This document shows, one piece after another, positions 1 through 9,238 of a DNA stretch of 64,000 nucleotides; the stretch's first letter is position 1, and each line of letters opens with the position of its first letter. The stretch lies in the NCBI RefSeq assembly GCF_021412565.1, contig NZ_JAKCLJ010000001.1, positions 885,872 through 949,871 on the forward strand, written 5' to 3'. The translations under genes and the position numbers were made by a program. The stretch is from Shewanella sp. AS1. Its GTDB lineage: Bacteria; Pseudomonadota; Gammaproteobacteria; Enterobacterales; Shewanellaceae. Below the pieces are notes generated by a model. It had not been told where the DNA came from, made no database searches, and saw only the letters and a program-made list of their open reading frames with translations.

Positions 1-798
1 TCTGCATTCGACAGAGGGCTTGCCTACGGCGATGGTCTGTTTGCGACTATGCGCAGCAGCAAAAACGGCGTGCTGTTTTTTGATGCCCACCTACGGCGTT
101 TACAGCAAAGTTGTCGCCGTCTGGGAGTAGTCTGGCAGCCTAGCGAAGAGTTGCGGCAACTGATTGAAAAGGTCGGAACCGAAGGTGCGGTGGCATCGCA
201 GCGGGATGTGTGTGTTAAGTTTCTGCTCAGTCGTGGTGTCGGCGGGCGCGGCTATCAGGCGCCAGAGTCGGCACAATTAACCGAGGTGGTGTCCGTGCAC
301 GCCATTCCAGCACACTATGCTGACTGGCAATCATCAGGCATAAATCTGCAGACCAGCGAGATGACCCTAGCCTTCCAGCCCCGTTTGGCGGGCATCAAGC
401 ACCTTAATCGTTTAGAGCAGGTCTTGATCCGCGCCCAAGCACTCGATGATGACTCAGATGACTGGCTGGTGCTCGATACCCAGGGGAATGTTATCGAGTC
501 TTCGATGGCCAACCTGTTTTTGATTAAGGGCAAACAGGTGGTGACCCCGAGTCTGCAGGGCTCAGGCGTGGCGGGAGTGATGCGTGAGCAGCTTATTTAC
601 TGGTTTATTGACGCGGGCTTTCACGTCGATTGTCGCCCTGTGCTGTATGATGAGCTCAAAGATCACGCTCAATTTGATCACGCACTTCTCTCCAATAGTC
701 TGTTTGGTGTGGTTGGAATCAAGCGTATCGATAAGCGGATGCTTAGCGCCAGCGAGCTTCCTCAAGGTATTTTAAACGACCTGGCGTTAGTATTATGA
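1..798 (+). CDS. pabC: Aminodeoxychorismate lyase (partial, 5' end outside window)
   Basis: This PLP enzyme of fold type IV converts 4-amino-4-deoxychorismate to p-aminobenzoate and pyruvate in folate synthesis. The open frame runs from base 1 without a start; its first visible residues SAFDRGLAYGDGLFATM are the conserved N-terminal block of the family, so the ATG at 49 is internal. The PLP lysine lies in GIKHLNRLEQ (codon near 397) and the C-terminal cofactor-binding block reads ESSMANLFLI. 265 codons are visible against about 269 in E. coli, so only a few residues are missing. The stop overlaps the start of mltG in ATGA, which suggests translational coupling, and the pabC-mltG-tmk-holB order is the same as in E. 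coli. Confidence 0.93.
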   Translation, partial: SAFDRGLAYGDGLFATMRSSKNGVLFFDAHLRRLQQSCRRLGVVWQPSEELRQLIEKVGTEGAVASQRDVCVKFLLSRGVGGRGYQAPESAQLTEVVSVHAIPAHYADWQSSGINLQTSEMTLAFQPRLAGIKHLNRLEQVLIRAQALDDDSDDWLVLDTQGNVIESSMANLFLIKGKQVVTPSLQGSGVAGVMREQLIYWFIDAGFHVDCRPVLYDELKDHAQFDHALLSNSLFGVVGIKRIDKRMLSASELPQGILNDLALVL

Positions 799-1802
799 GT
801 CGAACCTTAGTCAATCTTTTCGGTGCTCTTCTCTCCATTTTGACCTTGGCAGGAGTTCTGCTTTTTTGGGGCTACCAGAGCCTGATCTCCTATGGTGAAT
901 CATCGCTCAAGCTCAATCAGTCTCAGGAGCTGGAGGTTAAGCGTGGCGGCTCATTGATGCAGATAGCTAAAGGGTTAGAGGCCCAAGGGATCATTCAGGA
1001 CAGCTGGAAATTAAAAGTGCTGCTCAAGCTGCATCCCGAGCTGGCCCATATCCGTTCTGGCCTCTATGAAATTACCCCGGATGACACAGTCAATAGCCTG
1101 CTGGAAAAGCTGAGCAGCGGCAAGGAGCTAGTATTTAGCGTTACCCTGATAGAGGGGCAGACCATCAAAGAGTGGCGTGCCCTGTTGCAGCAGCAACCCA
1201 GATTAACCTGGCAGGAGGATATCTTTAATCAGGTATTGATCGCCCATGGTGATAACTCTGGTCTGCCTGAGGGGAAATTTTATCCCGACACTTACCATTA
1301 TGTGGCCGGGGATGATGTTAAGCTGGTCGTTGAGCAGAGCTATCTAAAGATGCAGGCTGAACTGGACAAAGCCTGGCAGGGGCGGGATAAGACAATTCCC
1401 TTGACGTCCCCTTACGAGCTATTGATCATGGCGTCCATCATAGAAAAAGAGACAGGCAAAGCCGAGGAGCGACCGTGGATTTCGGCGGTATTTACTAATC
1501 GGCTGCGTAAGAAGATGCGTCTGCAGACTGACCCTACTGTGATCTACGGTATGGGCGAACGCTATCAGGGCAATATCACCCGCAAAGATCTGCGTGAGGC
1601 GACCCCTTTTAATACCTATCGCATTAAGGGGCTGACACCAACCCCCATCGCGGCGCCAAGCGGCGCATCGCTGCATGCCGCTGCCCATCCTGCCGAAGTG
1701 GATTATCTCTATTTCGTTTCCCGAAATGATGGCAGCCATATATTTTCTAACACATTAACCGAGCACAATCGTGCGGTAGACAAGTATCAGAGAAATCGAT
1801 GA
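795..1802 (+). CDS. mltG: Endolytic murein transglycosylase MltG (YceG)
   Basis: MltG is an inner-membrane lytic transglycosylase that cuts nascent glycan strands inside the chain and is thought to terminate peptidoglycan polymerisation. The 335-residue protein has one N-terminal membrane segment (about residues 7-30), a LysM-like region, and a YceG domain with the motif ASIIEKET, whose Glu217 corresponds to the catalytic Glu218 of E. coli, followed by [10 protein letters not shown]. It overlaps pabC upstream and tmk downstream by 4 bases each, so the genes are almost certainly co-transcribed. Family assignment is firm; the termination role is taken from work on E. coli. Confidence 0.95.
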   Translation: MSRTLVNLFGALLSILTLAGVLLFWGYQSLISYGESSLKLNQSQELEVKRGGSLMQIAKGLEAQGIIQDSWKLKVLLKLHPELAHIRSGLYEITPDDTVNSLLEKLSSGKELVFSVTLIEGQTIKEWRALLQQQPRLTWQEDIFNQVLIAHGDNSGLPEGKFYPDTYHYVAGDDVKLVVEQSYLKMQAELDKAWQGRDKTIPLTSPYELLIMASIIEKETGKAEERPWISAVFTNRLRKKMRLQTDPTVIYGMGERYQGNITRKDLREATPFNTYRIKGLTPTPIAAPSGASLHAAAHPAEVDYLYFVSRNDGSHIFSNTLTEHNRAVDKYQRNR

Positions 1803-2428
1803 GTCAACACAGCGCTAAATTTATCGTTATTGAGGGATTAGAGGGAGCCGGTAAATCGAGTGCCATCGCTTTAGTCAGAGATTTTATTGAGAAACATCTG
1901 GGCGAAGCGCCTATCTGTACAAGGGAGCCGGGCGGTACTCCTTTGGCCGAGAAAATTCGTGATCTGGTGAAAATCGCCGAGCCAGGTGATCCCCTCTGTG
2001 ATGAGGCGGAATGCCTGCTGATTTACGCAGCTAGAGCACAGCTGGTGGCCAATGTGATTAAACCAGCCCTTAGTCGTGGTCAGTGGGTGCTGGGCGACAG
2101 ACACGATTTGTCATCGCTGGCCTATCAGGGCGGTGGTCGACAGCTGATGCCATTAGTCGCGTCTGTGAGTGAGGCGACCCTCAAAGGTTTTAAGCCAGAT
2201 CTGACGCTTTATCTCGATATCGATCCCGTACTTGGGCTGCAAAGGGCGGCTAATCGTGGTGCGCTGGATAGAATTGAGCAGCAGGGCATCGACTTTTTTG
2301 AGCGGGCGCGTGCGACCTATCTTGCATTAGCGGCCGAGGATGAATCGATAGCCGTGATCGATGCCAGTCAGAATATGGCCGATGTGCATAAAGATATTCT
2401 TGCACTATTGCAGCAGCAGGCTTGGTGA
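1799..2428 (+). CDS. tmk: Thymidylate kinase
   Basis: Tmk phosphorylates dTMP to dTDP in the pathway to dTTP. The 209-residue product has the P-loop GLEGAGKS (residues 13-20), the substrate motif [11 protein letters not shown], a [15 protein letters not shown] motif (the usual DRY is DRH here) and a LID segment [12 protein letters not shown] typical of the E. coli class. Length matches the family. It overlaps mltG by ATGA and overlaps the most likely holB start by GTGA, so nucleotide supply and DNA polymerase III clamp loading are coupled in one operon. Confidence 0.96.
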   Translation: MSQHSAKFIVIEGLEGAGKSSAIALVRDFIEKHLGEAPICTREPGGTPLAEKIRDLVKIAEPGDPLCDEAECLLIYAARAQLVANVIKPALSRGQWVLGDRHDLSSLAYQGGGRQLMPLVASVSEATLKGFKPDLTLYLDIDPVLGLQRAANRGALDRIEQQGIDFFERARATYLALAAEDESIAVIDASQNMADVHKDILALLQQQAW

Positions 2429-3360
2429 CCATGCAACAACCTTGGCATACACTTCCCTGGCATCAAGGCGTGATAGCCCAGTTTAGCCGACAGCTAAGCG
2501 CTGGGCTACAAGGGCACGCCTATTTGGTTGCCATGCATCAAGGGTATGGCGCCCTGGAGTTAACTGAGCAACTAGCTCAAAGCGCGCTCTGCACTGAGCC
2601 AACGCAGCAAGGCGGCTGCGGTCAGTGTAAGTCTTGTCACTTATTTTTGGCCGGTAACCATCCTGATTATCATAAAGTCGAGGCCGATGGTCAGCAGATT
2701 AAGGTCGATCAGATCCGTCAGCTATGCCAGGAGTTAAGCTCCACAGCGCAGCAGGGGGGCAGGCGGATTGCCGTGATCCAGCATTGCGAACGTCTCAACA
2801 CTGCCGCGGCCAATGCGCTGTTAAAGACCCTCGAAGAGCCGGGCAGAGAGACACTGTTATTTCTGCAGACAGATACGCCGAGCCGTTTGATGTCGACCAT
2901 TAGCAGTCGTTGTCAGCGATTACATTTTCAGTTGCCATCGACAGCCGAGATCCTGCAATGGTTGCAGCAGCAATATCCCCTCGAGCATGATGTAACCTGG
3001 TGCCTATCTACTGTCGGCGGGCCCGTCGAGCTGCTCAGTGCATTAGAGAGTAAGCGTTATGAGCAATTAGTGCAATTGCGTAAAGACTGGATTCAAAGTT
3101 TGTCGTCTGGACACCTCTGTGCTAACTTAACTCATGTGGATCAGAAGCAAGTTTCTGATGCGCTTAAAGTTTTGTTTTTAGTCTTGAAACAGAAGCTGAT
3201 TAAACAAAAACAATACGATGCAGTTATTAACGCTAAGATAACCGATTTTGCTACCAAAGTGATGGCCACTTATCATGAGCTGAAGATGATGCCAAATGTG
3301 AATTACATGGCCATTTTTCAAATGTTTATCTTAGAATATCAATCAATTACTCAAGCTTAA
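2425..3360 (+). CDS. holB: DNA polymerase III delta-prime subunit
   Basis: HolB is the delta-prime subunit of the clamp loader that opens the beta sliding clamp. The 311-residue product has the AAA+-like N-terminal domain with zinc-binding cysteines (GGCGQCKSC plus an upstream Cys), the NHPDYH motif, the sensor region [13 protein letters not shown] and SSRCQR (an SRC motif), and the C-terminal collar domain. The functional P-loop is degenerate, as usual for delta-prime. Three starts are possible: TTG 2422, GTG 2425 and ATG 2431. GTG 2425 is chosen because it forms a GTGA overlap with the tmk stop, like the ATGA overlaps of the two preceding genes; ATG 2431 is nearly as good. Confidence 0.92.
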   Translation: MTMQQPWHTLPWHQGVIAQFSRQLSAGLQGHAYLVAMHQGYGALELTEQLAQSALCTEPTQQGGCGQCKSCHLFLAGNHPDYHKVEADGQQIKVDQIRQLCQELSSTAQQGGRRIAVIQHCERLNTAAANALLKTLEEPGRETLLFLQTDTPSRLMSTISSRCQRLHFQLPSTAEILQWLQQQYPLEHDVTWCLSTVGGPVELLSALESKRYEQLVQLRKDWIQSLSSGHLCANLTHVDQKQVSDALKVLFLVLKQKLIKQKQYDAVINAKITDFATKVMATYHELKMMPNVNYMAIFQMFILEYQSITQA

Positions 3361-3378
3361 GAGTCGAAAATTAAGAAT

Positions 3379-3705
3379 ATGGTCGATATTGTGGTTAATT
3401 TTGATACATTACATCAGCTATATCGTGCTTATATGCCTTTTATTCAGCCGGCAGGCTTGTTTGTCGCTTCAACTGAAGCCCATTATTTGGGGCAGGAATT
3501 GAACATTGCTTATCAACTGCCCGGTTCTACGACTAAGTATGAGTTTAAAGGTGTGGTGGTTTGGATTAACCCCTTAGGGGCATCGGGCGGGCGACCGGCA
3601 GGTGTCGGGGTGAAAATCGTCTCAGATGCGTCTACCCATAAACACCATATTGAAAACCTGCTTTCCCGCCAGCTGGCCTCAAGTGATTTGACCTGTACCA
3701 TGTAG
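3379..3705 (+). CDS. pilZ: PilZ-domain protein, type IV pilus assembly PilZ
   Basis: A 108-residue single PilZ domain, starting at ATG 18 bases after holB. Position between holB and the TatD-family gene is characteristic of the type IV pilus protein PilZ in gammaproteobacteria. The canonical cyclic-di-GMP-binding RxxxR signature is not evident near the N-terminus, which agrees with the known inability of pilus-type PilZ to bind the nucleotide; GVVVWINPLGASGGRPAGVGVK is split over the conserved core of the domain. In other species it works with FimX and the PilB ATPase in pilus extension. Whether that holds here cannot be seen from this window, since no pil genes are nearby. Confidence 0.87.
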   Translation: MVDIVVNFDTLHQLYRAYMPFIQPAGLFVASTEAHYLGQELNIAYQLPGSTTKYEFKGVVVWINPLGASGGRPAGVGVKIVSDASTHKHHIENLLSRQLASSDLTCTM

Positions 3706-3748
3706 CTAGGTATCCTTTGCCTCTTTTGTGTTCTACTTGGATATTTGC

Positions 3749-4537
3749 GTGTTAATCGACTCCCATTGCCATCTGGATCGCCTTAAGGCGGCGCCGGATC
3801 ATGACTCACTCGACCTCCTTCTTACTCAGGCAAAGGCCAGAGGTGTTGACTATTTTCTCTGCGTTAACGTTCGCCAGAAAGGCTTTCGTGAGATGCAGGC
3901 TAAGATGGCTGCATTTGAGCAGGTTTTTCTCTCTGCGGGTGTGCATCCACTGGATGTGAAAGAAGGCTTAGATACCCAGGAGTTACATCAATATATTCAA
4001 GATCCTAAAGTGGTTGCTATCGGCGAAACCGGACTGGATTATTTCTATGACGATGAAACCAAGGCACTGCAGCAGCAATGCTTTGAACAGCAAATTGCTC
4101 TGGCTGTCGAGGTGAATAAGCCGCTTATCGTCCATACCCGGGATGCCAGAGAAGATACCATTGCTCTACTTAAGGCTGGCCATGCCGACAAGGTGGGCGG
4201 TGTGCTGCACTGTTTTACCGAAAATTGGGAGATGGCCAAAGCCGCGCTGGATCTGGGCTTCTATATTTCTGTGTCTGGGATAGTGACCTTTAAGAATGCT
4301 GGCGATCTACGCAGTGTTATCCGTAAGGTGCCGCAGGATCGCCTGCTCGTCGAAACCGATGCACCTTATTTGGCTCCAGTGCCCCACAGAGGTCAGGAGA
4401 ATCAGCCTGCCTATGTTCGCGATGTGGCTGAGTTTGTCGCCGAGTTGCGCGGTGAGTCTTTCGAGGCATTGGCTCAGGCGACCACCCAAAACTTCTTTAA
4501 TCTATTTAAAGATGCCGCCACATTAGTACAGCGTTAA
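3749..4537 (+). CDS. ycfH: TatD-family metal-dependent hydrolase YcfH
   Basis: A 262-residue TIM-barrel amidohydrolase of the TatD family, which includes 3'-5' exonucleases and D-aminoacyl-tRNA deacylase candidates; the physiological substrate of YcfH is not settled. Metal ligands are visible in DSHCHLD at the N-terminus, GETGLDYFYD, VHTRDA, LHCFTE and ETDAPYLAP. The frame stays open to a GTG at 3728, but GTG 3749 gives MLIDSHCHLD, the usual N-terminus of the family, and is preferred. It closes the pabC-to-ycfH cluster; the same gene follows holB in E. coli. Confidence 0.93.
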   Translation: MLIDSHCHLDRLKAAPDHDSLDLLLTQAKARGVDYFLCVNVRQKGFREMQAKMAAFEQVFLSAGVHPLDVKEGLDTQELHQYIQDPKVVAIGETGLDYFYDDETKALQQQCFEQQIALAVEVNKPLIVHTRDAREDTIALLKAGHADKVGGVLHCFTENWEMAKAALDLGFYISVSGIVTFKNAGDLRSVIRKVPQDRLLVETDAPYLAPVPHRGQENQPAYVRDVAEFVAELRGESFEALAQATTQNFFNLFKDAATLVQR

Positions 4538-4542
4538 ACCTT

Positions 4543-4575
4543 TGGATAGATAAGAGATAGATAAGAGAGAGATAA
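4543..4575 (+). repeat. Short purine-rich direct repeats after ycfH
   Basis: Near-tandem copies of AGATAAGAG-like words fill the first bases after the ycfH stop. They are short and imperfect and may simply be slippage-prone sequence. No gene is seen in the 246-base interval to rsmF. Confidence 0.4.
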
Positions 4576-4611
4576 AAAAAGACCCAAAACTATTCCGATT
4601 GTTTTGGGTCT
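4574..4611 (-). terminator. Probable intrinsic terminator (rsmF side, possibly bidirectional)
   Basis: An 11-bp perfect stem (AGACCCAAAAC at 4580-4590 pairing with 4601-4611) closes a 10-base loop. Seven A residues at 4574-4580 give a U-run when read on the minus strand, so it best fits termination of rsmF transcription, about 170 bases past its stop. On the plus strand the stem lacks a good U-run, though it could also stop readthrough from ycfH. Confidence 0.6.
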
Positions 4612-4783
4612 AGGGGAATGGCTCTTTTCAGAGCCGTGCGCTACTGTTTGAGAACACCTCAATCTTTGTCTCAGGTTTTAGAGTGTAGCCAAGTTAAAAA
4701 AATCTGCCAATTAGTTTAAAAAATAATCAATTCATTTTTGTAATAAATTATAACTTCCTAAACTTAAATAAGGTAAGTCATTG

Positions 4784-6223
4784 TTAAATAATGATGTTGT
4801 TACTATTTGATGGGCAGATTTTATCTTTAACCAATTCCCTGGGCAGGTTGTTTTTCAGTTTACTGCCTAAATGCTTGACCAATCCTAGGCTCGCGCCGTG
4901 ATAGCTGACGACCTGTTCACCCTGCGCCTTAGTCGGGCTTTCGAGCTGGATATCACGTCCCATCAAATATTGCGTCGCCTGGAGCTCATCGAGGGGGATA
5001 GTGCGATCACTTTTTGCCAGGGCAATAATAGCTTCGTGTTTGACTTTAAAGCCTTTTTTGATGGCATTCGCCAGTTTTATTCCTATGCGCTGAAAACGGA
5101 TTTTACCGATAAGCGGTAAGATATTATCGGGAAATAGCCAAAACTCATCATCACGCTGCATCAAGGTGCCGTGCTGCTCAAGCTTAATATCAAAGGTAGA
5201 AAAATAATCGCTCAAGGCCTGCTGCTGTTTTTTACTAACGGCGGTAAATGGGAAGTTTTTCTGTGGCTTAGGCTCAGGTTTAAGCCGTGCTATGTCGGCA
5301 ACCTTTCTGATTTTTGCTACGAAAAAACCTTCGCTGTCATAAATTTGTGGCCAGACATGTAAAAATCCCTCTGGTGTGCAGGCTTTGTCGGCGCCCACAA
5401 ACAGATTGTCGAGTGATTCAAACTCTACGGCATCACCATAGCGACTCTTCAGTGCTAAGCAGACTTCCTGATTCTCCAAGCGATTAAGGGTGCAGGTCGA
5501 ATAGACTAGGCTGCCGCCTGTCTTTAGGGCAGCCAAGGCCGATTCGAGCAGATCGATTTGGGTCGCCGCAATTGACTCAATTTCATCGCTATCCCAATGT
5601 TTTAGCGCGTCGGGGTCTTTACGCACTGTGCCTTCTCCGCTGCAGGGGGCGTCAAGTAGAATGGCATCGAAACTGTTATACAGGTATTCGCCAAATACGC
5701 GGGCATCGAAGTGGGTCAGGGCGCAGTTTTTGACGCCCATACGCAGCACATTGGCATGCAGAACCTTTACCCGGCTGGAAGAGTATTCGTTGGCGACCAA
5801 TACCCCCTGATTTTGCATCATCATCGCCAGTTGCGTGGTTTTAGAGCCGGGCGCCGAGGCCATATCCAGCAAGGTGAGGGAAGTAGCATCCTCTATGCCT
5901 TGGGGGAACAGAGCCTGCGGTGGCAGCATGGAGCTAGCTTCTTGAATGTAAAACAGCCCCTGAATATGCTCAATTGTGTTGCCGAGCTGAACATCGGGCT
6001 CAACCTGGATCCAAAAGCCGCTGCCGCACCAGGGGATAGGCTCAAATTGCCAGCCTTTTTCCTGCATCAGGGTCAAAAATTCATCCACGCCTATCTTGAG
6101 GGTATTGACACGAATCGATGCCCTGAGGGGCTTATCACAGTAAGCGATAAAATCATCCATTGTGAGATGACTGGGCATATCTTTAGCTATGCTATTGATA
6201 AAATTTTGATTTAGTTGAACCAT
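4784..6223 (-). CDS. rsmF: 16S rRNA (cytosine-1407-C5)-methyltransferase RsmF
   Basis: RsmF (YebU) methylates C1407 of 16S rRNA using S-adenosylmethionine. The 479-residue protein has the NOL1/NOP2/Sun core: SIRVNTLKI near residue 36, SAM motif MASAPGSKTTQ (residues 121-131), motif IV DAPCSGEGTVRKD with Cys194, and motif VI STCTLNRLENQ with the nucleophile Cys244, then the YebU C-terminal domains. The frame is open 27 codons upstream, but the start at 6223 (MVQLNQNFINS) aligns with the E. coli protein and gives its length (479). It is a lone gene, diverging from the Gate-domain gene at 6314. Confidence 0.95.
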   Translation of the reverse strand: MVQLNQNFINSIAKDMPSHLTMDDFIAYCDKPLRASIRVNTLKIGVDEFLTLMQEKGWQFEPIPWCGSGFWIQVEPDVQLGNTIEHIQGLFYIQEASSMLPPQALFPQGIEDATSLTLLDMASAPGSKTTQLAMMMQNQGVLVANEYSSSRVKVLHANVLRMGVKNCALTHFDARVFGEYLYNSFDAILLDAPCSGEGTVRKDPDALKHWDSDEIESIAATQIDLLESALAALKTGGSLVYSTCTLNRLENQEVCLALKSRYGDAVEFESLDNLFVGADKACTPEGFLHVWPQIYDSEGFFVAKIRKVADIARLKPEPKPQKNFPFTAVSKKQQQALSDYFSTFDIKLEQHGTLMQRDDEFWLFPDNILPLIGKIRFQRIGIKLANAIKKGFKVKHEAIIALAKSDRTIPLDELQATQYLMGRDIQLESPTKAQGEQVVSYHGASLGLVKHLGSKLKNNLPRELVKDKICPSNSNNIII

Positions 6224-6313
6224 AAGAGAGAAAAACAAGATATTGTTAGCTGGCAGTATATCACACAGATAGACATGCCTTAGGGAATAAACTTCAGGAC
6301 GCAAGGAGTTTTT

Positions 6314-7540
6314 GTGCTAAATCGCATCTGGTTACTCTTTTTTGTGGCAGCCCTTGGTGCCATAGGGATCTCGTTATTTCAGGGGCAGTGGCAGGTTTTG
6401 TCAGATGCGGTCGATGCGCTTTTCTCCAGTGCTAAGCTGGCGGCCGAGATCGCGCTGGGCTTGATAGGTGTGTTATCCCTGTGGATGGGCTTGATGCGAG
6501 TGGGCGAGAAAGCTGGGGTAGTGGGTGTGATAGCCAAGATCTTTGAGCCACTGCTGCATAAGCTGATGCCAGAGGTGCCAAGAGGGCACCCGGCCTATGG
6601 CAGTGTGACCATGAACTTAACCGCTAATGTGCTGGGACTGGATAATGCGGCTACCCCCCTTGGGCTAAAGGCGATGCAAGATCTACAGCGTCTTAATCCA
6701 GATAAGTCGATAGCCACTAACGCGCAGATCCTGTTTTTGGTGCTTAATACCTCGTCAGTCACACTTGTGCCTGTGACGGTTTTTCTCTATCGGGCCCAGC
6801 AGGGGGCGGCGTCACCAGCCGATATTTTCCTGCCGATTTTATTAGCCACAACTGCCTCAACCTTGGTAGGCGTTTTGGTGGTGGCCTTGTTTCAGCGTTT
6901 ATCTTTATTAAACAGTGTGGTTCTGGGTTATGGCGCTGTGATTTTGGGCAGTATCACTGCGCTGGTTTTCTATTTAGGTACCTTGAGTGCCAGCGCCATT
7001 GGAACCCTCTCTACCGCCATGGGCAATGGCATCTTACTGCTGCTGATCTTCAGTTTTATTCTGGTCGCAGGTTTTCGTAAGGTTGCCGTGTATGACGAAT
7101 TTATTAGTGGCGCCAAGGAGGGGTTTGAGCAGTCGATAAAGCTTATCCCATACCTGCTCGCGATGTTGCTTGCTATCGCGCTGCTGCGAGCCTCTGGCGC
7201 CCTGGATTATCTTCTGTACCTTATCGCCTCCGTGGTGAATATTTTGGGCGGTGATACCCGCTTTGTCGATGCCTTGCCTACTGCGTTGATGAAACCCTTT
7301 AGTGGCTCGGGGGCGCGCGCCATGATGTTGGAGACAATGCAGCATTATGGTGTCGATTCTTTTGCCGGGCGGCTAGCTGCGATAGTACAAGGCAGCACGG
7401 AAACCACATTCTATGTGCTTGCTGTCTATTTTGGGGCTGTGGGCATTCGAAATGGGCGCCATGCTTTAGCCTGTGGTTTAACGGCGGATCTCGCCGGTAT
7501 TTGCGCGGCAATAGCTGTGTGTTACTGGTTTTACAGCTAA
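6314..7540 (+). CDS. Nucleoside-recognition (Gate) domain membrane protein, SpmA/SpmB-like fusion
   Basis: A 408-residue polytopic membrane protein with a GTG start preceded by AAGGAG. It contains two Gate/nucleoside-recognition halves: the first includes GLDNAATPLGLKAM and FLVLNTSSVTLVPV, the second GAKEGFEQSIKLIPYLLAML and FSGSGARAMMLETM. This arrangement corresponds to the spore-maturation proteins SpmA and SpmB joined in one chain. Such fusions are common in Gram-negative bacteria that do not sporulate, and the substrate is unknown. Relatives include nucleoside transporters, but transport is only inferred. Monocistronic as far as spacing shows. Confidence 0.85.
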   Translation: MLNRIWLLFFVAALGAIGISLFQGQWQVLSDAVDALFSSAKLAAEIALGLIGVLSLWMGLMRVGEKAGVVGVIAKIFEPLLHKLMPEVPRGHPAYGSVTMNLTANVLGLDNAATPLGLKAMQDLQRLNPDKSIATNAQILFLVLNTSSVTLVPVTVFLYRAQQGAASPADIFLPILLATTASTLVGVLVVALFQRLSLLNSVVLGYGAVILGSITALVFYLGTLSASAIGTLSTAMGNGILLLLIFSFILVAGFRKVAVYDEFISGAKEGFEQSIKLIPYLLAMLLAIALLRASGALDYLLYLIASVVNILGGDTRFVDALPTALMKPFSGSGARAMMLETMQHYGVDSFAGRLAAIVQGSTETTFYVLAVYFGAVGIRNGRHALACGLTADLAGICAAIAVCYWFYS

Positions 7541-7632
7541 TGTTATCGATATCAGTCAAGCATGAGTTTGTGGAGGGCTTTAACGTCCTGGTTAGGTAAC
7601 GCTTTTATGCTAAAGCCCTATTGAGAAGAAGA

Positions 7633-8004
7633 TTAAAACATCAGAGGCATCAAGATGAGCAACCAAGTGAGGCCACAAAGCAGTAAGCTTATAAATACAG
7701 CCGCCGATGCGATATCTTTTGCCTGACCGCTCAAAGGATGGTATTCATCGCCGATGCGATCAACAACGGCTTCGATAGCCGAGTTTAGTAGCTCAGTGAT
7801 CAGTACAATAAAGACAGTCATGACAAGCAAGATGCGCTCAATAGTGGTGATATCCACTAAAAAGGCGATAGGTAGCATGAGTAAAGCGAGCACTAACTCT
7901 TGTCTAAATGCGGCTTCCGATTGCCAGGCCTGTTTAAGCCCTTGAATTGAGAATCCTGTGGCGCGAAAAACCCGTTTAATACCGTAATTATTTTCCGGTT
8001 TCAT
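7633..8004 (-). CDS. dgkA: Diacylglycerol kinase
   Basis: DgkA is a small trimeric inner-membrane kinase that recycles diacylglycerol, released during membrane-derived glucan or LPS modification, to phosphatidic acid. The 123-residue protein has three membrane segments and the signature ELLNSAIEAVVDR, whose Glu and Asn residues correspond to the E. coli active site (Glu69, Asn72, Glu76), followed by KDIASAAV. An amphipathic N-terminal helix (KRVFRATGFSIQGLKQAW) precedes it. It diverges from the DNA ligase gene with 155 bases between them. Confidence 0.95.
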   Translation of the reverse strand: MKPENNYGIKRVFRATGFSIQGLKQAWQSEAAFRQELVLALLMLPIAFLVDITTIERILLVMTVFIVLITELLNSAIEAVVDRIGDEYHPLSGQAKDIASAAVFISLLLCGLTWLLILMPLMF

Positions 8005-8159
8005 TATTTTTCCATCTATAAAAAATTAATGATAATAGTAACCTAGCTTTCAATCGATGGAAGTATAACATCTCGAAGGCAATTGTTATATTGCCTGCGC
8101 TTACTTTGAACTAGACTCAATAGGGCAAACAAGCATTTTACTGGCTCAAGGAGGAGCTT

Positions 8160-9014
8160 ATGTCTATCTATCTGCGCCGTTTTATCTCTCTTATCTTATT
8201 CGGTTTTATCTATTTTTCACTGTCAGCTTTTTCAGATGTACCTGATAGCTCGCCGATGCAACATGCAGGCGCCTTATCACCTTCAAAGTCGATTGTTGAT
8301 TATTTGGTGAGCGAGAAACTCGATGGCGTACGAGGGCGTTGGGATGGTGGTCGAATGTTGACACGAAGTGGCAATGAGATCACATTGCCTAGCTGGTTTG
8401 CTCAGGGTTTTCCTAAGCAGGCATTAGATGGCGAGCTGTGGATTGGTAGAGGCCAGTTTGATGCCATTTCGGCTTTAGTGCGCAGAGGCGAGACTGACGA
8501 TCATCTTTGGCGGCAGGTGAGATTTATGGTGTTCGATATCCCCAATCTTGCCTTACCTTTTGCAGAGCGTTATCACTATGCACTCGAACATTTTTCTACT
8601 TTATCTCCCTACCTTGTGATTATCCCTCAGTGGGAACTGCATGATAGACAGGAGCTAGACAGATTGCTCGATAGTGTTGTGATAGCCGGCGGTGAAGGAT
8701 TGATGCTTCACAGAAAAGCGGCGCTATATCGTAATGGGCGCAACCAGGATCTGGTAAAATTAAAACTCTTTGAAGATGCCGAAGCCCTTGTTATTGCCCA
8801 CCATCCGGGGAAGGGCAAATATCAAGGTATGTTAGGCTCGCTCGAAGTGAAAACGCCTGAGGGGATAGTATTTCGTATCGGCACGGGCTTTAGTGATGAG
8901 CAGCGCAAAGCGCCGCCCGCCATAGGTACCACAGTGACTTATAAATTCTACGGGGTGACTCAATATGGTATCCCTCGATTTGCCAGCTTTGTACGAATAA
9001 GAGAGCCATTATGA
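8160..9014 (+). CDS. ligE: Secreted/periplasmic ATP-dependent DNA ligase, LigE type
   Basis: A 284-residue minimal ATP-dependent DNA ligase. The nucleotidyltransferase motif I is EKLDGVRGRWDG with Lys53 as the adenylation site; motif III is FMVFDIPN, motif IV GEGLMLHR and motif V LVKLKLFEDAEALV, followed by a small OB-fold. Residues 1-25 form a signal peptide (basic MSIYLRR then a long hydrophobic run), so the enzyme probably acts in the periplasm, as proposed for LigE (Lig E) proteins of Gram-negative bacteria. A very strong Shine-Dalgarno (AAGGAGG at 8148-8154) precedes the ATG. Its biological role, possibly handling of external DNA during uptake or in biofilm, is inference. comEC lies about 49 kb away in this window. 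Confidence 0.9.
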   Translation: MSIYLRRFISLILFGFIYFSLSAFSDVPDSSPMQHAGALSPSKSIVDYLVSEKLDGVRGRWDGGRMLTRSGNEITLPSWFAQGFPKQALDGELWIGRGQFDAISALVRRGETDDHLWRQVRFMVFDIPNLALPFAERYHYALEHFSTLSPYLVIIPQWELHDRQELDRLLDSVVIAGGEGLMLHRKAALYRNGRNQDLVKLKLFEDAEALVIAHHPGKGKYQGMLGSLEVKTPEGIVFRIGTGFSDEQRKAPPAIGTTVTYKFYGVTQYGIPRFASFVRIREPL

Positions 9015-9112
9015 ACGGGGTTAACAAAACTTAATGAAAAACAACTTGAAAGGGATTTCGCTGAGGCGCAATCTGAAAGTGCCAATTAGCTGATAACAAG
9101 AAGGATTACGCT

Positions 9113-9238
9113 ATGAAGTCAACGACTGAAACCAAAGCACTGAGTGATGTGACGACAAAAATCGGTATCGCACTTTTTATTACTTTTTGCGTAGTTGCCC
9201 CTTTTACCGATCTTGCCGATATTTTGCTCCATCTCTAA
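9113..9238 (+). CDS. Small predicted membrane peptide, 41 residues
   Basis: An open frame of 41 codons (MKSTTETKALSDVTTKIG...) starts at ATG 9113, seven bases after AAGGA, and ends at TAA 9236-9238. The first 16 residues are polar, and residues about 17-40 make one hydrophobic segment (IGIALFITFCVVAPFTDLAD...). It lies 98 bases past the ligase gene on the same strand. I do not recognise the family. The good ribosome-binding site and clean membrane-helix composition favour a real small protein, but it could still be a chance frame. Confidence 0.6.
   Translation: MKSTTETKALSDVTTKIGIALFITFCVVAPFTDLADILLHL

Noticed and set aside
4620..4635. Hairpin GGCTCT-TTTC-AGAGCC after ycfH
   Set aside because: No U-run follows on either strand; only the neighbouring 4574-4611 stem was kept.
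5711..6214. Long open frame (167 codons) antisense to rsmF, and others antisense to mfd (e.g. 49682-50254) and rne
   Set aside because: They lie wholly inside well-supported genes on the other strand and have no recognisable domains or SD; they are reading-frame shadows of GC-skewed coding sequence.
7574..7619. AGGGCTTTA/TAAAGCCCT inverted repeat as terminator after the Gate-domain gene
   Set aside because: The loop is 28 bases and there is no U-run; it was not listed as a terminator.
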